Counted from the first letter of the stretch, positions 1-5,478 are shown. The stretch: 7,307 bases of DNA from an uncultured Mycoplasmatota bacterium (GCA_900553045.1 USBW01000031.1:1-7307); one strand, 5' to 3'. Notes: a model not told the origin generated them from the sequence alone. Translations and numbers: made by a program.

Positions 1-54
1 GAATTATTAAAATATACAAAAGCTGTATTTGAACTAGCTGACAAAGAAAAATAG
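1..54 (+). CDS. C-terminal end of an unidentified protein
   Basis: Frame 1 is open from the first base to a TAG at 52-54 and encodes 17 residues, ELLKYTKAVFELADKEK. The peptide is charged and probably helical. It is too short to assign to a family. No other frame gives a better reading, and the next gene lies on the opposite strand behind a terminator hairpin, so this is most simply the tail of a + strand gene that enters from the left. The 64 bases after the stop hold no further gene that I can see. The call rests only on the open frame and its position at the edge. Confidence 0.45.
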   Translation, partial: ELLKYTKAVFELADKEK

Positions 55-118
55 ATGAAAATTCTTTAATCGAATTTTATATTTGAAATGATGAATAATA
101 AACTGAACATATAAATAA

Positions 119-156
119 GAAATGGTATACTAGCAAAAATGCTAATATACCATTTC
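119..156 (-). terminator. Rho-independent terminator of hup
   Basis: A 17-bp stem (119-135 with 140-156) closes an AAAA loop. The only imperfect pair is C130/A149. It is a C-A mismatch in a + transcript but a U-G wobble in a - transcript, so the hairpin is better formed in hup RNA. A moderately U-rich stretch follows on the - strand. A second small hairpin (152-157 with 163-168) overlaps its start. It may also stop read-through from the + strand gene at the left edge, less efficiently. Confidence 0.8.
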
Positions 157-175
157 CTTTAAGGAAATTTATGAT

Positions 176-451
176 TTATTTATTAACTAGCTCTTTTAAA
201 GCTTTACCAGCCTTGAATGCTGGAGCTTTAGAAGCAGGTATTTTTATTTCTTCTTTAGTTTGAGGGTTTCTTCCTTTTCTAGCACTTCTTTTTCTTACAT
301 CAAAAGTTCCAAAACCAACTAATTGAACTTTATCATTTGCTTTTAGTGCTTCAGAAACAACAGAAATGAAAGCATTTAAAGATTCTGCTGTAGCTTTCTT
401 TGAATGACCTGTTCTAGAAACCATTGCTTCTATTAATTCTGCTTTATTCAT
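176..451 (-). CDS. hup: HU-family DNA-binding protein
   Basis: Encodes a 91-residue protein, the usual length for bacterial HU, a histone-like homodimer that bends and compacts the nucleoid. The N-terminal helices (about 1-40) form the dimer body. The HU/IHF signature begins at GFGTF (46-50) and runs through KRSARKGRNPQT. The arm tip Arg61-Asn62-Pro63 is intact, and Pro63 is the residue that intercalates into DNA. The C-terminus APAFKAGKALKELVN is typical. The ATG at 449-451 is preceded by a strong AAAGGAGG site (461-468) at good spacing, which fixes the start. It has its own promoter at 505-533 and a hairpin terminator, so it is probably monocistronic. HU rather than IHF is favoured because IHF subunits are absent from Firmicutes. 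Confidence 0.97.
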   Translation of the reverse strand: MNKAELIEAMVSRTGHSKKATAESLNAFISVVSEALKANDKVQLVGFGTFDVRKRSARKGRNPQTKEEIKIPASKAPAFKAGKALKELVNK

Positions 452-504
452 ACAAAAAATCCTCCTTTCCCCAAAAATAAAATCTTCTGTAATTTGTTAT
501 ACAC

Positions 505-533
505 AATTTATCAAAAAAAGCCAATAATGTCAA
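505..533 (-). promoter_or_regulatory. Promoter of hup, extended -10
   Basis: Read on the - strand, a perfect TTGACA (533-528) is followed by a 17-bp spacer and TAAATT (510-505) preceded by TGA, an extended -10. Transcription would start about 30 bases upstream of the HU Shine-Dalgarno sequence. The perfect -35 and extended -10 fit a highly expressed housekeeping gene. Confidence 0.75.
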
Positions 534-540
534 TATTTTG

Positions 541-569
541 CTGACAAAAAGGGTATTTAATGATATAAT
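541..569 (+). promoter_or_regulatory. Promoter of the GNAT-like gene
   Basis: CTGACA (541-546), a 17-bp spacer and TATAAT (564-569) preceded by TGA form a near-consensus sigma-A promoter with an extended -10. Its -35 box lies only 7 bases from the -35 box of the divergent hup promoter, so the two polymerases would bind almost back to back. Confidence 0.8.
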
Positions 570-602
570 TATGTCGAGAGAAAAAATAACGGAGTAAATA
601 TT

Positions 603-869
603 ATGATTAGAATAGTATTTAGATATCAGGAAAAAAGGGCAATAGCTTATGATTTTAATACAGAAATAGGAGAATGTAATTTTGAGGAAACAGAAGATAT
701 ATGGAATATAACTCACACAGAAGTAAATGAAAAACACCAAGGACAAGGGATTGCTAAAAAACTTGTGGAAAATGTTATGGAAAATGCCAAAAGACTAAAT
801 AAAAGTATTGAGGCAACTTGTTCTTATGCTAAAAAAGTAATAGAAAAAAATAAAAGTGAGGTTGATTAG
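603..869 (+). CDS. Small GNAT-like N-acetyltransferase (YjdJ type)
   Basis: An 88-residue protein with the compact fold of the small 'GCN5-related N-acetyltransferase, CG' family (YjdJ-like). The diagnostic stretch is HTEV (38-41), the acetyl-CoA binding loop QGQGIAKKL (46-54) and the helix LVENVMENAKRLNK, followed by a Cys-containing strand ATCSYAKKVI (71-80) in the place of the usual 'PLCPFAK'. Family members run about 90-100 residues, so it is full length. The ATG is preceded by GGAG (591-594) at good spacing and by a strong promoter. It ends in TAG immediately before the ATG of the next small ORF, suggesting a two-gene unit. The acceptor substrate of this family is not known, so only acyltransfer from acetyl-CoA can be proposed. 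Confidence 0.82.
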   Translation: MIRIVFRYQEKRAIAYDFNTEIGECNFEETEDIWNITHTEVNEKHQGQGIAKKLVENVMENAKRLNKSIEATCSYAKKVIEKNKSEVD

Positions 870-1028
870 ATGGAAGACAAAATCAAAAAGCAAAGTATTG
901 ATAGACTAAATATATCAGTATCTATACTCGAAGGACTAAAACAAAATAATATAATTAAAATAGAAGACAAGTGTTCTTTTTTTACATATTTACTCATCGT
1001 TTTCAATGAACTTTCTATACTCCATTGA
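870..1028 (+). CDS. Truncated RNA polymerase alpha-CTD-like small protein
   Basis: A 52-codon ORF whose ATG directly follows the TAG of the GNAT gene and has a GAGG site (858-861) at correct spacing, so it is probably translated with it. Residues 9-34 (SIDRLNISVSILEGLKQNNI and the following residues) match the start of the alpha-CTD helix-hairpin-helix region, whose family pattern is roughly 'I-x-x-L-x-L-S-x-R-x-x-N-x-L-K-x-x-x-I'. After residue 34 the similarity stops. The expected second half is missing and is replaced by a hydrophobic tail (CSFFTYLLIVFNELSILH). That tail is antisense to a Spo0A-like fragment, so the gene looks truncated by a rearrangement. Whether the product is stable or functional is unclear. 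Family assignment is by pattern recognition from a short segment. Confidence 0.5.
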   Translation: MEDKIKKQSIDRLNISVSILEGLKQNNIIKIEDKCSFFTYLLIVFNELSILH

Positions 1029-1087
1029 ATATTTTTTTCAGATACATTATATTTGTGCGACAAAATAATACAATTGCAATCACAACT
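977..1087 (-). pseudogene. Fragment resembling the Spo0A C-terminal DNA-binding domain
   Basis: The - strand frame from 1087 down to about 977 reads IILSHKYNVSEKNIQWSIES, then SLKTMSKYVKK. This aligns without gaps to the recognition region of Spo0A ('[20 protein letters not shown]'), sharing K-Y-N, a following Ser/Thr, and the hydrophobic spacing V/I-x-x-x-I-x-x-x-I/L. The frame is closed by TAG at 1090-1088. It has no ATG near its beginning and no ribosome binding site. Past 977 it runs antisense through the alpha-CTD-like gene. I therefore read it as the remnant of a small Spo0A-C domain gene. Only a few identities support it, so chance similarity is possible. Confidence 0.33.
1025..1053 (+). 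promoter_or_regulatory. Possible promoter of a small RNA
   Basis: TTGAAT (1025-1030), 17 bases, then TATATT (1048-1053). The match to sigma-A boxes is fair (four and five of six) with ideal spacing. Transcription would begin near 1060 and meet the terminator at 1139-1168. In AT-rich DNA such matches arise by chance, so the support is modest. Confidence 0.35.
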
Positions 1088-1168
1088 CTAAGGACAACAC
1101 AGATTGTAGAGTTAGATGTTATCATCTAACTAACTCATAAAAAGAGCTGTCATTGATAGCTCTTTTTT
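1060..1168 (+). ncRNA. Candidate structured small RNA or leader
   Basis: About 110 bases between a promoter-like site and a strong terminator, with no convincing + strand ORF. Hairpin A pairs 1084-1090 with 1107-1113 (7 bp, plus CAA/TTG inside). Hairpin B pairs 1111-1118 with 1123-1130 (8 bp, TTAT loop). They share bases 1111-1113 and exclude each other. A third option pairs GAGTTAG (1109-1115) with CTAACTC (1130-1136). It resembles no riboswitch class I can recognise. It could equally be the 3' UTR of the GNAT transcript. Confidence 0.27.
1139..1168 (+). terminator. Strong Rho-independent terminator
   Basis: A 13-bp stem pairs 1139-1151 with 1155-1167 around a three-base loop, ending in a run of six T (1163-1168). 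The single non-Watson-Crick pair G1149/T1157 is a G-U wobble in + RNA, so it is oriented for + transcripts. It ends either the GNAT/alpha-CTD transcript or the candidate small RNA. Confidence 0.88.
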
Positions 1169-1209
1169 ATTGTATTTGGAAAATTCATTTTATATTCAAA
1201 AAAAATATA

Positions 1210-1238
1210 ATGACAATTTAAAAAAGATATTATATAAT
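1210..1238 (+). promoter_or_regulatory. Promoter of dut
   Basis: ATGACA (1210-1215), a 17-bp spacer and a perfect TATAAT (1233-1238). The predicted start, about 1245, leaves a short leader carrying AAAGGAG (1257-1263) before the ATG at 1272. Confidence 0.75.
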
Positions 1239-1271
1239 AACAAAAGAAATTTTAATAAAGGAGTATAAAAA

Positions 1272-1733
1272 ATGGAAAAAGTAAGAGGATTTGAAATAGC
1301 AAAAGGATTTGAAAATGAAAAAATTAATATGCCAGTACGTAAAACAAAATATTCTGCTGGATATGATGTGGAAGCAGCTGAAGATTGTATAGTTCCAGCA
1401 TTTAAAGCTGGTCAAGCACCTACGTTAATAAAAACAGGAATAAAAGCATATATGCCAGGAGATGAATACTTAATGCTTTGTAACAGAAGTTCTAACCCAA
1501 AGAAAAAAGGGCTTGTTCTATCAAATGGTGTTGGAATTGTGGATGGAGATTATTATGGAAATACTGATAATGATGGACATATAATGTTTGCATTCTTTAA
1601 TATAAAAGATGAAGACATGGAAATAAAAAAAGGAGATTGTATAGGACAAGCAATTTTTCAAAAGTTTTTTACAGTAGATAATGATAACGCTGAAGGCACT
1701 AGAATGGGCGGTTTTGGGTCTACTAGTAAATAA
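1272..1733 (+). CDS. dut: dUTP diphosphatase (trimeric dUTPase)
   Basis: Hydrolyses dUTP to dUMP and pyrophosphate, keeping uracil out of DNA and feeding dTMP synthesis. All five dUTPase motifs are visible in the 153 residues: I, SAGYD (28-32); II, NRSSN (71-75); III, GVGIVDGDYYGN (86-97) with the catalytic Asp91 and uracil-contacting Tyr nearby; IV, GDCIGQAIFQ (121-130); V, the Gly-rich C-terminal arm with GGFGSTS (146-152) that closes over the phosphates. The 'RSSxPKKxGL' and 'DNDGHI' details resemble a Firmicute branch more than the E. coli enzyme. The start ATG has a strong AAAGGAG site at 1257-1263. The gene has its own promoter and a terminator directly behind it, so it appears monocistronic. 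Confidence 0.94.
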   Translation: MEKVRGFEIAKGFENEKINMPVRKTKYSAGYDVEAAEDCIVPAFKAGQAPTLIKTGIKAYMPGDEYLMLCNRSSNPKKKGLVLSNGVGIVDGDYYGNTDNDGHIMFAFFNIKDEDMEIKKGDCIGQAIFQKFFTVDNDNAEGTRMGGFGSTSK

Positions 1734-1758
1734 AAAATAGAGAGAAAACGGTAAAAAT

Positions 1759-1791
1759 AAATGGTAAAAGTTTTGACTTTTGCCATTTTTT
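1759..1791 (+). terminator. Terminator of dut, overlapping the carD promoter
   Basis: A 13-bp stem (1759-1771 with 1776-1788) with a TTTG loop runs into a T run ending at 1791. T1765/G1782 is a U-G wobble in + RNA. The loop and right arm also contain the -35 box of the next promoter. Confidence 0.88.
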
Positions 1792-1801
1792 GTAGTATAA
1801 T
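1773..1801 (+). promoter_or_regulatory. Promoter of carD
   Basis: TTGACT (1773-1778), a 17-bp spacer and a perfect TATAAT (1796-1801). The -35 sits in the loop and right arm of the dut terminator. The resulting leader of about 75 bases contains CCTTTCT (1832-1838), complementary to the AGAAAGG (1865-1871) that forms most of the carD Shine-Dalgarno site. A structure hiding that site is therefore possible. Confidence 0.78.
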
Positions 1802-1881
1802 ATATTTGCGGTTTAGAGAAGAGCCTAAAAACCTTTCTTAACTAAAAACCAAATATTTTGCAATAGAAAGGAGCGTCTTAC

Positions 1882-2457
1882 ATGTTTAATGTAGGTGATA
1901 AAATTGTATATCCAATGCATGGAGCAGGTACAATTGATTCAATAGAAGAAAAAAATATTTTAGGAGAAAACCAATTTTATTATGTTATAAGAATGCCAGG
2001 TGAAGTAAAAGTAATGGTACCAACAGATAGAGCAGAGCAAATTGGTGTTAGAAATGTAATAGGTAAAGAAGAAGCTGAAAAAGTTATTTCAATTCTTGGT
2101 GAAGATGAAACTGAAATGTCTCAAAATTGGAATAAAAGATATAGAGATAATATGGAAAAAATGAAAAGTGGAAGCGTATATGAAGTAGCAGATGTAGTAA
2201 GAAACCTTAGCTTTAAACAAAAAGAAAAAGGGTTATCAACAGGCGAGAAGAAAATGCTTTCTAATGCAAAACAAATATTAGTTAGTGAACTTGTGCTTGC
2301 TGAACATGCATCACAAGATGAGGTTGAAGAATTAATAAATAATAAAATTAATTTATCATTTAATGAATATAGAGCTCCACAAGCAGAAGTGGACATAAAT
2401 ACAAGTATAGTAAATAAATTTATTCCATTTGATGATAATGGAACAACAAATTTATAA
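1882..2457 (+). CDS. carD: CarD/CdnL-family RNA polymerase-binding regulator
   Basis: A 191-residue protein of the CarD_CdnL_TRCF family. Residues 1-60 form the Tudor-like RNA polymerase-interacting domain: MFNVGDKIVYPMHGAGTI at the start, the FYYVIRMP strand, then VPTDRAEQIGVRNVI. The rest is a helical DNA-binding domain with Trp83 in QNWNKRYRDN, the residue type that CarD wedges into the promoter fork, followed by KMKSGSVYEVADVVRNL. Family members bind the polymerase beta subunit and stabilise open promoter complexes. The last 30 or so residues (from FNEYRAPQAEV) extend beyond the usual 160-residue family length and are of unknown role. The ATG has a GAAAGGAG site (1866-1873). It is closed by its own terminator. 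The symbol follows the family name; regulatory targets cannot be read from here. Confidence 0.9.
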   Translation: MFNVGDKIVYPMHGAGTIDSIEEKNILGENQFYYVIRMPGEVKVMVPTDRAEQIGVRNVIGKEEAEKVISILGEDETEMSQNWNKRYRDNMEKMKSGSVYEVADVVRNLSFKQKEKGLSTGEKKMLSNAKQILVSELVLAEHASQDEVEELINNKINLSFNEYRAPQAEVDINTSIVNKFIPFDDNGTTNL

Positions 2458-2473
2458 GACTACAAAAAAGATG

Positions 2474-2501
2474 AGAAGGCGATAAAAAAGCCTTCTTTTT
2501 T
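2474..2501 (+). terminator. Terminator of carD
   Basis: A perfect 7-bp GC-containing stem (AGAAGGC 2474-2480 with GCCTTCT 2490-2496) closes a nine-base loop and is followed by T through 2501. It separates carD from dnaG, so dnaG needs a promoter of its own or read-through. Confidence 0.85.
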
Positions 2502-2528
2502 CGATATTTGTCATAATGTATAGAAGGA

Positions 2529-2557
2529 TTTAACCACTTTATGTCGAATAATATAAA
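2529..2557 (+). promoter_or_regulatory. Weak candidate promoter of dnaG
   Basis: TATAAA (2552-2557) with a poor -35-like TTTAAC (2529-2534) 17 bases upstream. It is the best match between the carD terminator and the dnaG ribosome binding site, but it is weak. The position is more certain than the exact boxes. Confidence 0.3.
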
Positions 2558-2582
2558 TAGTATGTAGAAAGGTAATTTAAAA

Positions 2583-4367
2583 TTGGTAAGATATAGTGAT
2601 GAACTAATTGAAGAAATAAGAACAAATAACGATATTGTAGATGTAATATCTAAATATGTTACGTTAAAAAGAAGTGGGAGAAACTTTTTTGGATTATGTC
2701 CATTTCACAAAGAAAAATCTCCTTCTTTTGCTGTTTCACCAGATAAGCAAATATTTCATTGCTTTGGATGTGGAGTTGGTGGAAATGTAATTCATTTTAT
2801 TTCAAAAATAGAAGGACTAGATTTTAAAGATACTTTAGAATTATTAGCAAATAGAGCTAATATTGAGTTGCCAACACTGGAAAATTCAGAGGATGATAAA
2901 ACAGCAAGATTAAAATCAAAAGTATATGAAATAAACAAAATTGCGGCTGAATTTTATCATGAGAATTTATACAAACCTACATCTAAAATGGCCCAAGAGT
3001 ACATAAAAAAGAGAAAACTTGACAATCGTACATTAAAAGCATTTTTAATTGGGTATGCAGGTAATTTTAATGAACTATATTTGTTACTAAAACAAAAAGG
3101 ATTTACAGAAGAAGAAATGTTAGCTTCTAGCTTAGTAAAAAGAACTGACAATGGTGGCTACATGGATAGTTTTCGAAAGAGATTAATGTTTCCAATACAA
3201 GATGTTAGAGAAAGAGTTATTGCATTTGGTGGTAGAGTTTTAGATGACAGCAAACCTAAGTATATAAATTCTCCAGAGAATATAGTGTATAGCAAAGGCA
3301 GAAACTTATTTGGTCTTAATGTAGCAAAAAAGCATGATACCAAAAGAATTATTATTGTAGAAGGATATATGGATGCTATTTCTTTATATCAAAGAGGAAT
3401 CACAAATGTTGTGGCATCTCTTGGTACAGCAATGACTGAGTCACAAGGAAGACTTCTTAGAAGACACAGTGAGCAGGTAATTTTGGGTTATGATGCTGAT
3501 GGGGCTGGACAAGCAGCAATATTAAGAGGAATGGAAATTCTACAAAATCTAGGATGTGATATTAGAGTATTGCAAATAGAAGGTGCAAAAGATCCAGATG
3601 AATATGTTTTAAAATATGGACCAGAAAGATTTCAAAGATGTGTAGATAATTCTATTTCATTAGTTGAATTTAAAGTTAAAGTTCTACTAAAAGAATTAAA
3701 TATAGAAAATACAAATGATAAAATAAAGTTTTTAAATGAAATTGCCAAAATTCTATCAAAAATTACAAATCAGATTGAAAGAGAAATATATGTTGATAAA
3801 ATTGCACGAGAATATAAAATTTCAAAAGAAGCAATTTATGCAGAAATAAATAAATTGATTTATAAAGATAATCAAGGAAGTAAAAAATTAGAGAAAAAAG
3901 TAATTACGATGGAACTAAAAGAAGAAAGCAAAACTAACATTTCAGAATCAACTCTAAAAAAGGAAAAATTAGTAATATATTTACTTATAAATGAATATTC
4001 TAAATCTTATGAAAAAATAGCAAAATTAATAACTTTAAATGATATACAAGATGAAACAAATAGGCAAATACTAAAAAAGATGTATGAAGAATTTCAAAAA
4101 GGAAATATTAATACTAATCAAATTGTAGATTGGTTTCAAGATGAAAACATTATTAGTAGAATTACAGAAATAATGGCTGAGGACTTTGAAATAACTGATG
4201 TGAATAAAGCAATAGATGATTTAATTAATGTTTATGAAAAACAAAAATTAGTAAATAGAAGAAACGAAATTTTAAAGCAATTGGATACCGAAAAAAATGT
4301 AGAAAATATGAAAGAATTAGAAAAAGAATTAAATGACATTATTTTAAAGTTAGCTAAAATCAAATAG
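2583..4367 (+). CDS. dnaG: DNA primase DnaG
   Basis: Synthesises RNA primers for the replication fork. The 594 residues are the expected length with the three usual parts. The N-terminal CHC2 zinc finger has Cys39, His42, Cys60 and Cys63 (LCPFHKEK and HCFGCG). The central catalytic core carries the TOPRIM acidic residues Glu260 in VEGYMD and Asp304/Asp306 in YDADGAG, with RRLMFP- and FGGR-type motifs before it. The C-terminal region, roughly 430-594, is helical and Lys/Glu-rich and would bind the DnaB-type helicase. The start is TTG at 2583 with AGAAAGG (2566-2572). No earlier start is in frame, and the N-terminus 'DELIEEIRTNNDIVDVISKYV' half aligns with other DnaG proteins from this point. 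The rpoD gene that usually follows dnaG in Firmicutes is not here. Confidence 0.97.
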   Translation: MVRYSDELIEEIRTNNDIVDVISKYVTLKRSGRNFFGLCPFHKEKSPSFAVSPDKQIFHCFGCGVGGNVIHFISKIEGLDFKDTLELLANRANIELPTLENSEDDKTARLKSKVYEINKIAAEFYHENLYKPTSKMAQEYIKKRKLDNRTLKAFLIGYAGNFNELYLLLKQKGFTEEEMLASSLVKRTDNGGYMDSFRKRLMFPIQDVRERVIAFGGRVLDDSKPKYINSPENIVYSKGRNLFGLNVAKKHDTKRIIIVEGYMDAISLYQRGITNVVASLGTAMTESQGRLLRRHSEQVILGYDADGAGQAAILRGMEILQNLGCDIRVLQIEGAKDPDEYVLKYGPERFQRCVDNSISLVEFKVKVLLKELNIENTNDKIKFLNEIAKILSKITNQIEREIYVDKIAREYKISKEAIYAEINKLIYKDNQGSKKLEKKVITMELKEESKTNISESTLKKEKLVIYLLINEYSKSYEKIAKLITLNDIQDETNRQILKKMYEEFQKGNINTNQIVDWFQDENIISRITEIMAEDFEITDVNKAIDDLINVYEKQKLVNRRNEILKQLDTEKNVENMKELEKELNDIILKLAKIK

Positions 4368-4381
4368 GAGGTTTAATATAT

Positions 4382-4615
4382 ATGAAAAAGAAGCAAGAAG
4401 ACGAACCAATAATAGAAGATAAAGCAAAAAAAGTAGAAGAGCCTAAAAAATCTAACAAAGAGAAAGAAAGTATCGAAACTTCTGAGCCAAAAGTGACTGA
4501 AGAAACTTCTTTTCAAGAAGAAAAAGTAATAAAACAAGAATTTCGCAGATTAATTTTTGTCTTAATTTTAAATGCAATTTTAATAATATTTATTGGCTTT
4601 TTATTATTAAAATAA
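4382..4615 (+). CDS. Small tail-anchored membrane protein, function unknown
   Basis: A 77-residue protein that I do not recognise. Residues 1-53 are strongly charged and low in complexity, with repeated Lys/Glu/Ser/Pro (KKVEEPKKSNKEKESIE), and are probably disordered. Residues 57-76 (LIFVLILNAILIIFIGFLLL) form one transmembrane helix, with Arg55-Arg56 before it. This predicts a C-terminal tail anchor with the charged part in the cytoplasm. An AGGAGG site overlaps the dnaG TAG (4366-4371), and the ATG follows 14 bases after the dnaG stop, so it is surely co-transcribed with dnaG. A role linked to replication can only be guessed from that. Composition-biased proteins of this kind give poor family matches. 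Confidence 0.75.
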   Translation: MKKKQEDEPIIEDKAKKVEEPKKSNKEKESIETSEPKVTEETSFQEEKVIKQEFRRLIFVLILNAILIIFIGFLLLK

Positions 4616-4641
4616 AAGACTTCTAAATTTAGAGGTCTTTT
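4614..4641 (+). terminator. Shared terminator between the dnaG operon and deoD
   Basis: A 14-bp inverted repeat (4614-4627 with 4628-4641) begins inside the TAA of the tail-anchored protein gene and covers the last codons and stop of deoD on the other strand. T4621/G4634 is a U-G wobble in + RNA and a C-A mismatch in - RNA, so the + direction is favoured. Both directions are followed by U-rich RNA. Confidence 0.82.
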
Positions 4642-5345
4642 ATAATGCTTTCTAAAGCAAGTTTTATCATATCGTTAAGGGAACTTTCACGATCTTTTGC
4701 TGATATTTCTTCTTCTTGGTAACAACTATTAACTACCGTTAAAAGGCAGGCTGCTTGCTTTTTTAAATGTTTTGCCAAACAGAAAAGAGCAAATGCTTCC
4801 ATCTCTGCTGCTAAAAACTTCTTTTTAAAACTTTCTAAAATAGAAGAAACATCAAAATAGACATCAAAGACATCACCAGTATAAATATCTCCAATATGCA
4901 ATTTCGTATTAGTATTTTTTGCAGTCTCAACGATAATAGCATTTAAAGATTCGCTAGCAGGATAGAAGTCTTGATGCTTTTTAAAGATAGGAACATCAAA
5001 AGTAGAGATACTATAAGCATTAGAAGCCAAAATGACATCTTTGACATAAATATCTTTTTGTAAAGCTCCGCAAGTACCAATCCTTATGATTTTTTCAACA
5101 TCATAAAACTTATATAGTTCATAAGCATAAATTCCAATACTTGGACAGCCCATTCCATGTGCTAAAACAGTTACTTTTACACCTTTGTAAAATCCTGTGT
5201 AGCCTAACATATTTCTTATTTCATTGACTAGTCGTGGTTCTTCCAAGAAGTTTTCTGCAATGTACTTAGCTCTTAAGGGGTCACCTGGCATCAAAACAAT
5301 CTTAGCGATGTCCTCTTTGGGACATAAAATATGTGTTGCATTCAT
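4629..5345 (-). CDS. deoD: DeoD-type purine nucleoside phosphorylase
   Basis: Cleaves purine (deoxy)nucleosides with phosphate to base and (deoxy)ribose-1-phosphate, for purine salvage. The 238 residues are the normal DeoD length. Conserved points are His5, GDPLRAKYIAE (21-31, phosphate-binding Arg25), Arg44 in RNMLGYTG, RIGTCGAL (88-95), AEMEAF (180-185, ribose-binding Glu183) and Arg219. The position of the purine-binding catalytic Asp (Asp204 of E. coli, 'TVSD') reads TVVN here, giving Asn206, while the flanking alignment to 'AERQTTFNDMIKIALES' is gap-free. I chose ATG 5345 over the in-frame GTG at 5357. AGGTGA (5359-5354) then serves as its Shine-Dalgarno site, and DeoD proteins start close to the conserved His. 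The gene converges on the dnaG operon and diverges from spoVS. Confidence 0.92.
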   Translation of the reverse strand: MNATHILCPKEDIAKIVLMPGDPLRAKYIAENFLEEPRLVNEIRNMLGYTGFYKGVKVTVLAHGMGCPSIGIYAYELYKFYDVEKIIRIGTCGALQKDIYVKDVILASNAYSISTFDVPIFKKHQDFYPASESLNAIIVETAKNTNTKLHIGDIYTGDVFDVYFDVSSILESFKKKFLAAEMEAFALFCLAKHLKKQAACLLTVVNSCYQEEEISAKDRESSLNDMIKLALESIIKDL

Positions 5346-5370
5346 TTTCTTTATCACCTATAACAATTTT

Positions 5371-5398
5371 AAAATAAAAAGTGAAAAAAAGCTAGCAA
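5371..5398 (-). promoter_or_regulatory. Weak candidate promoter of deoD
   Basis: On the - strand, TTGCTA (5398-5393), 16 bases, then TATTTT (5376-5371). The match and spacing are moderate, about 12 bases upstream of the deoD Shine-Dalgarno sequence. The region is A/T-rich and other boxes are possible. Confidence 0.25.
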
Positions 5399-5438
5399 AA
5401 TAATTAATAAGAGCACAGTTCTTTTTTAAAATAGCATT

Positions 5439-5452
5439 CATATATTTATAAT
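5439..5452 (+). promoter_or_regulatory. Candidate -10 region of spoVS
   Basis: A perfect TATAAT (5447-5452) directly follows CATATATT (5439-5446). The former suits sigma-A, although the -35 position (about 5424-5429, TTTTAA) is poor. The latter resembles a sigma-E -10 box and recurs upstream of ylbD. Which of the two is used cannot be decided by eye. Confidence 0.35.
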
Positions 5453-5478
5453 GTAAAAAAGAAAGGAATGATATAACT

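Noticed and set aside
444..746. 100-codon - strand open frame with a hydrophobic, Phe/Tyr/Ile-rich translation
   Set aside because: It overlaps both promoters and the GNAT gene, has no ribosome binding site, and its composition is what A/T-rich antisense DNA gives.
972..1080. A frameshift that would restore the second half of the alpha-CTD domain on the + strand
   Set aside because: I read the other + frames after 971 and found no sequence resembling the missing second helix-hairpin-helix, so truncation fits better than a simple frameshift.
1060..1168. T-box or known riboswitch upstream of dut
   Set aside because: No T-box sequence or other known riboswitch core is visible, and dut has its own promoter downstream of the terminator.
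2121..2396. 91-codon - strand frame inside carD
   Set aside because: Antisense shadow of a well-supported gene, with a Ser/Leu-rich low-information translation and no family pattern.
5346..5357. GTG at 5357 as the deoD start
   Set aside because: It lies within the AGGTGA ribosome binding site that serves ATG 5345, and it would add four residues that other DeoD proteins lack.
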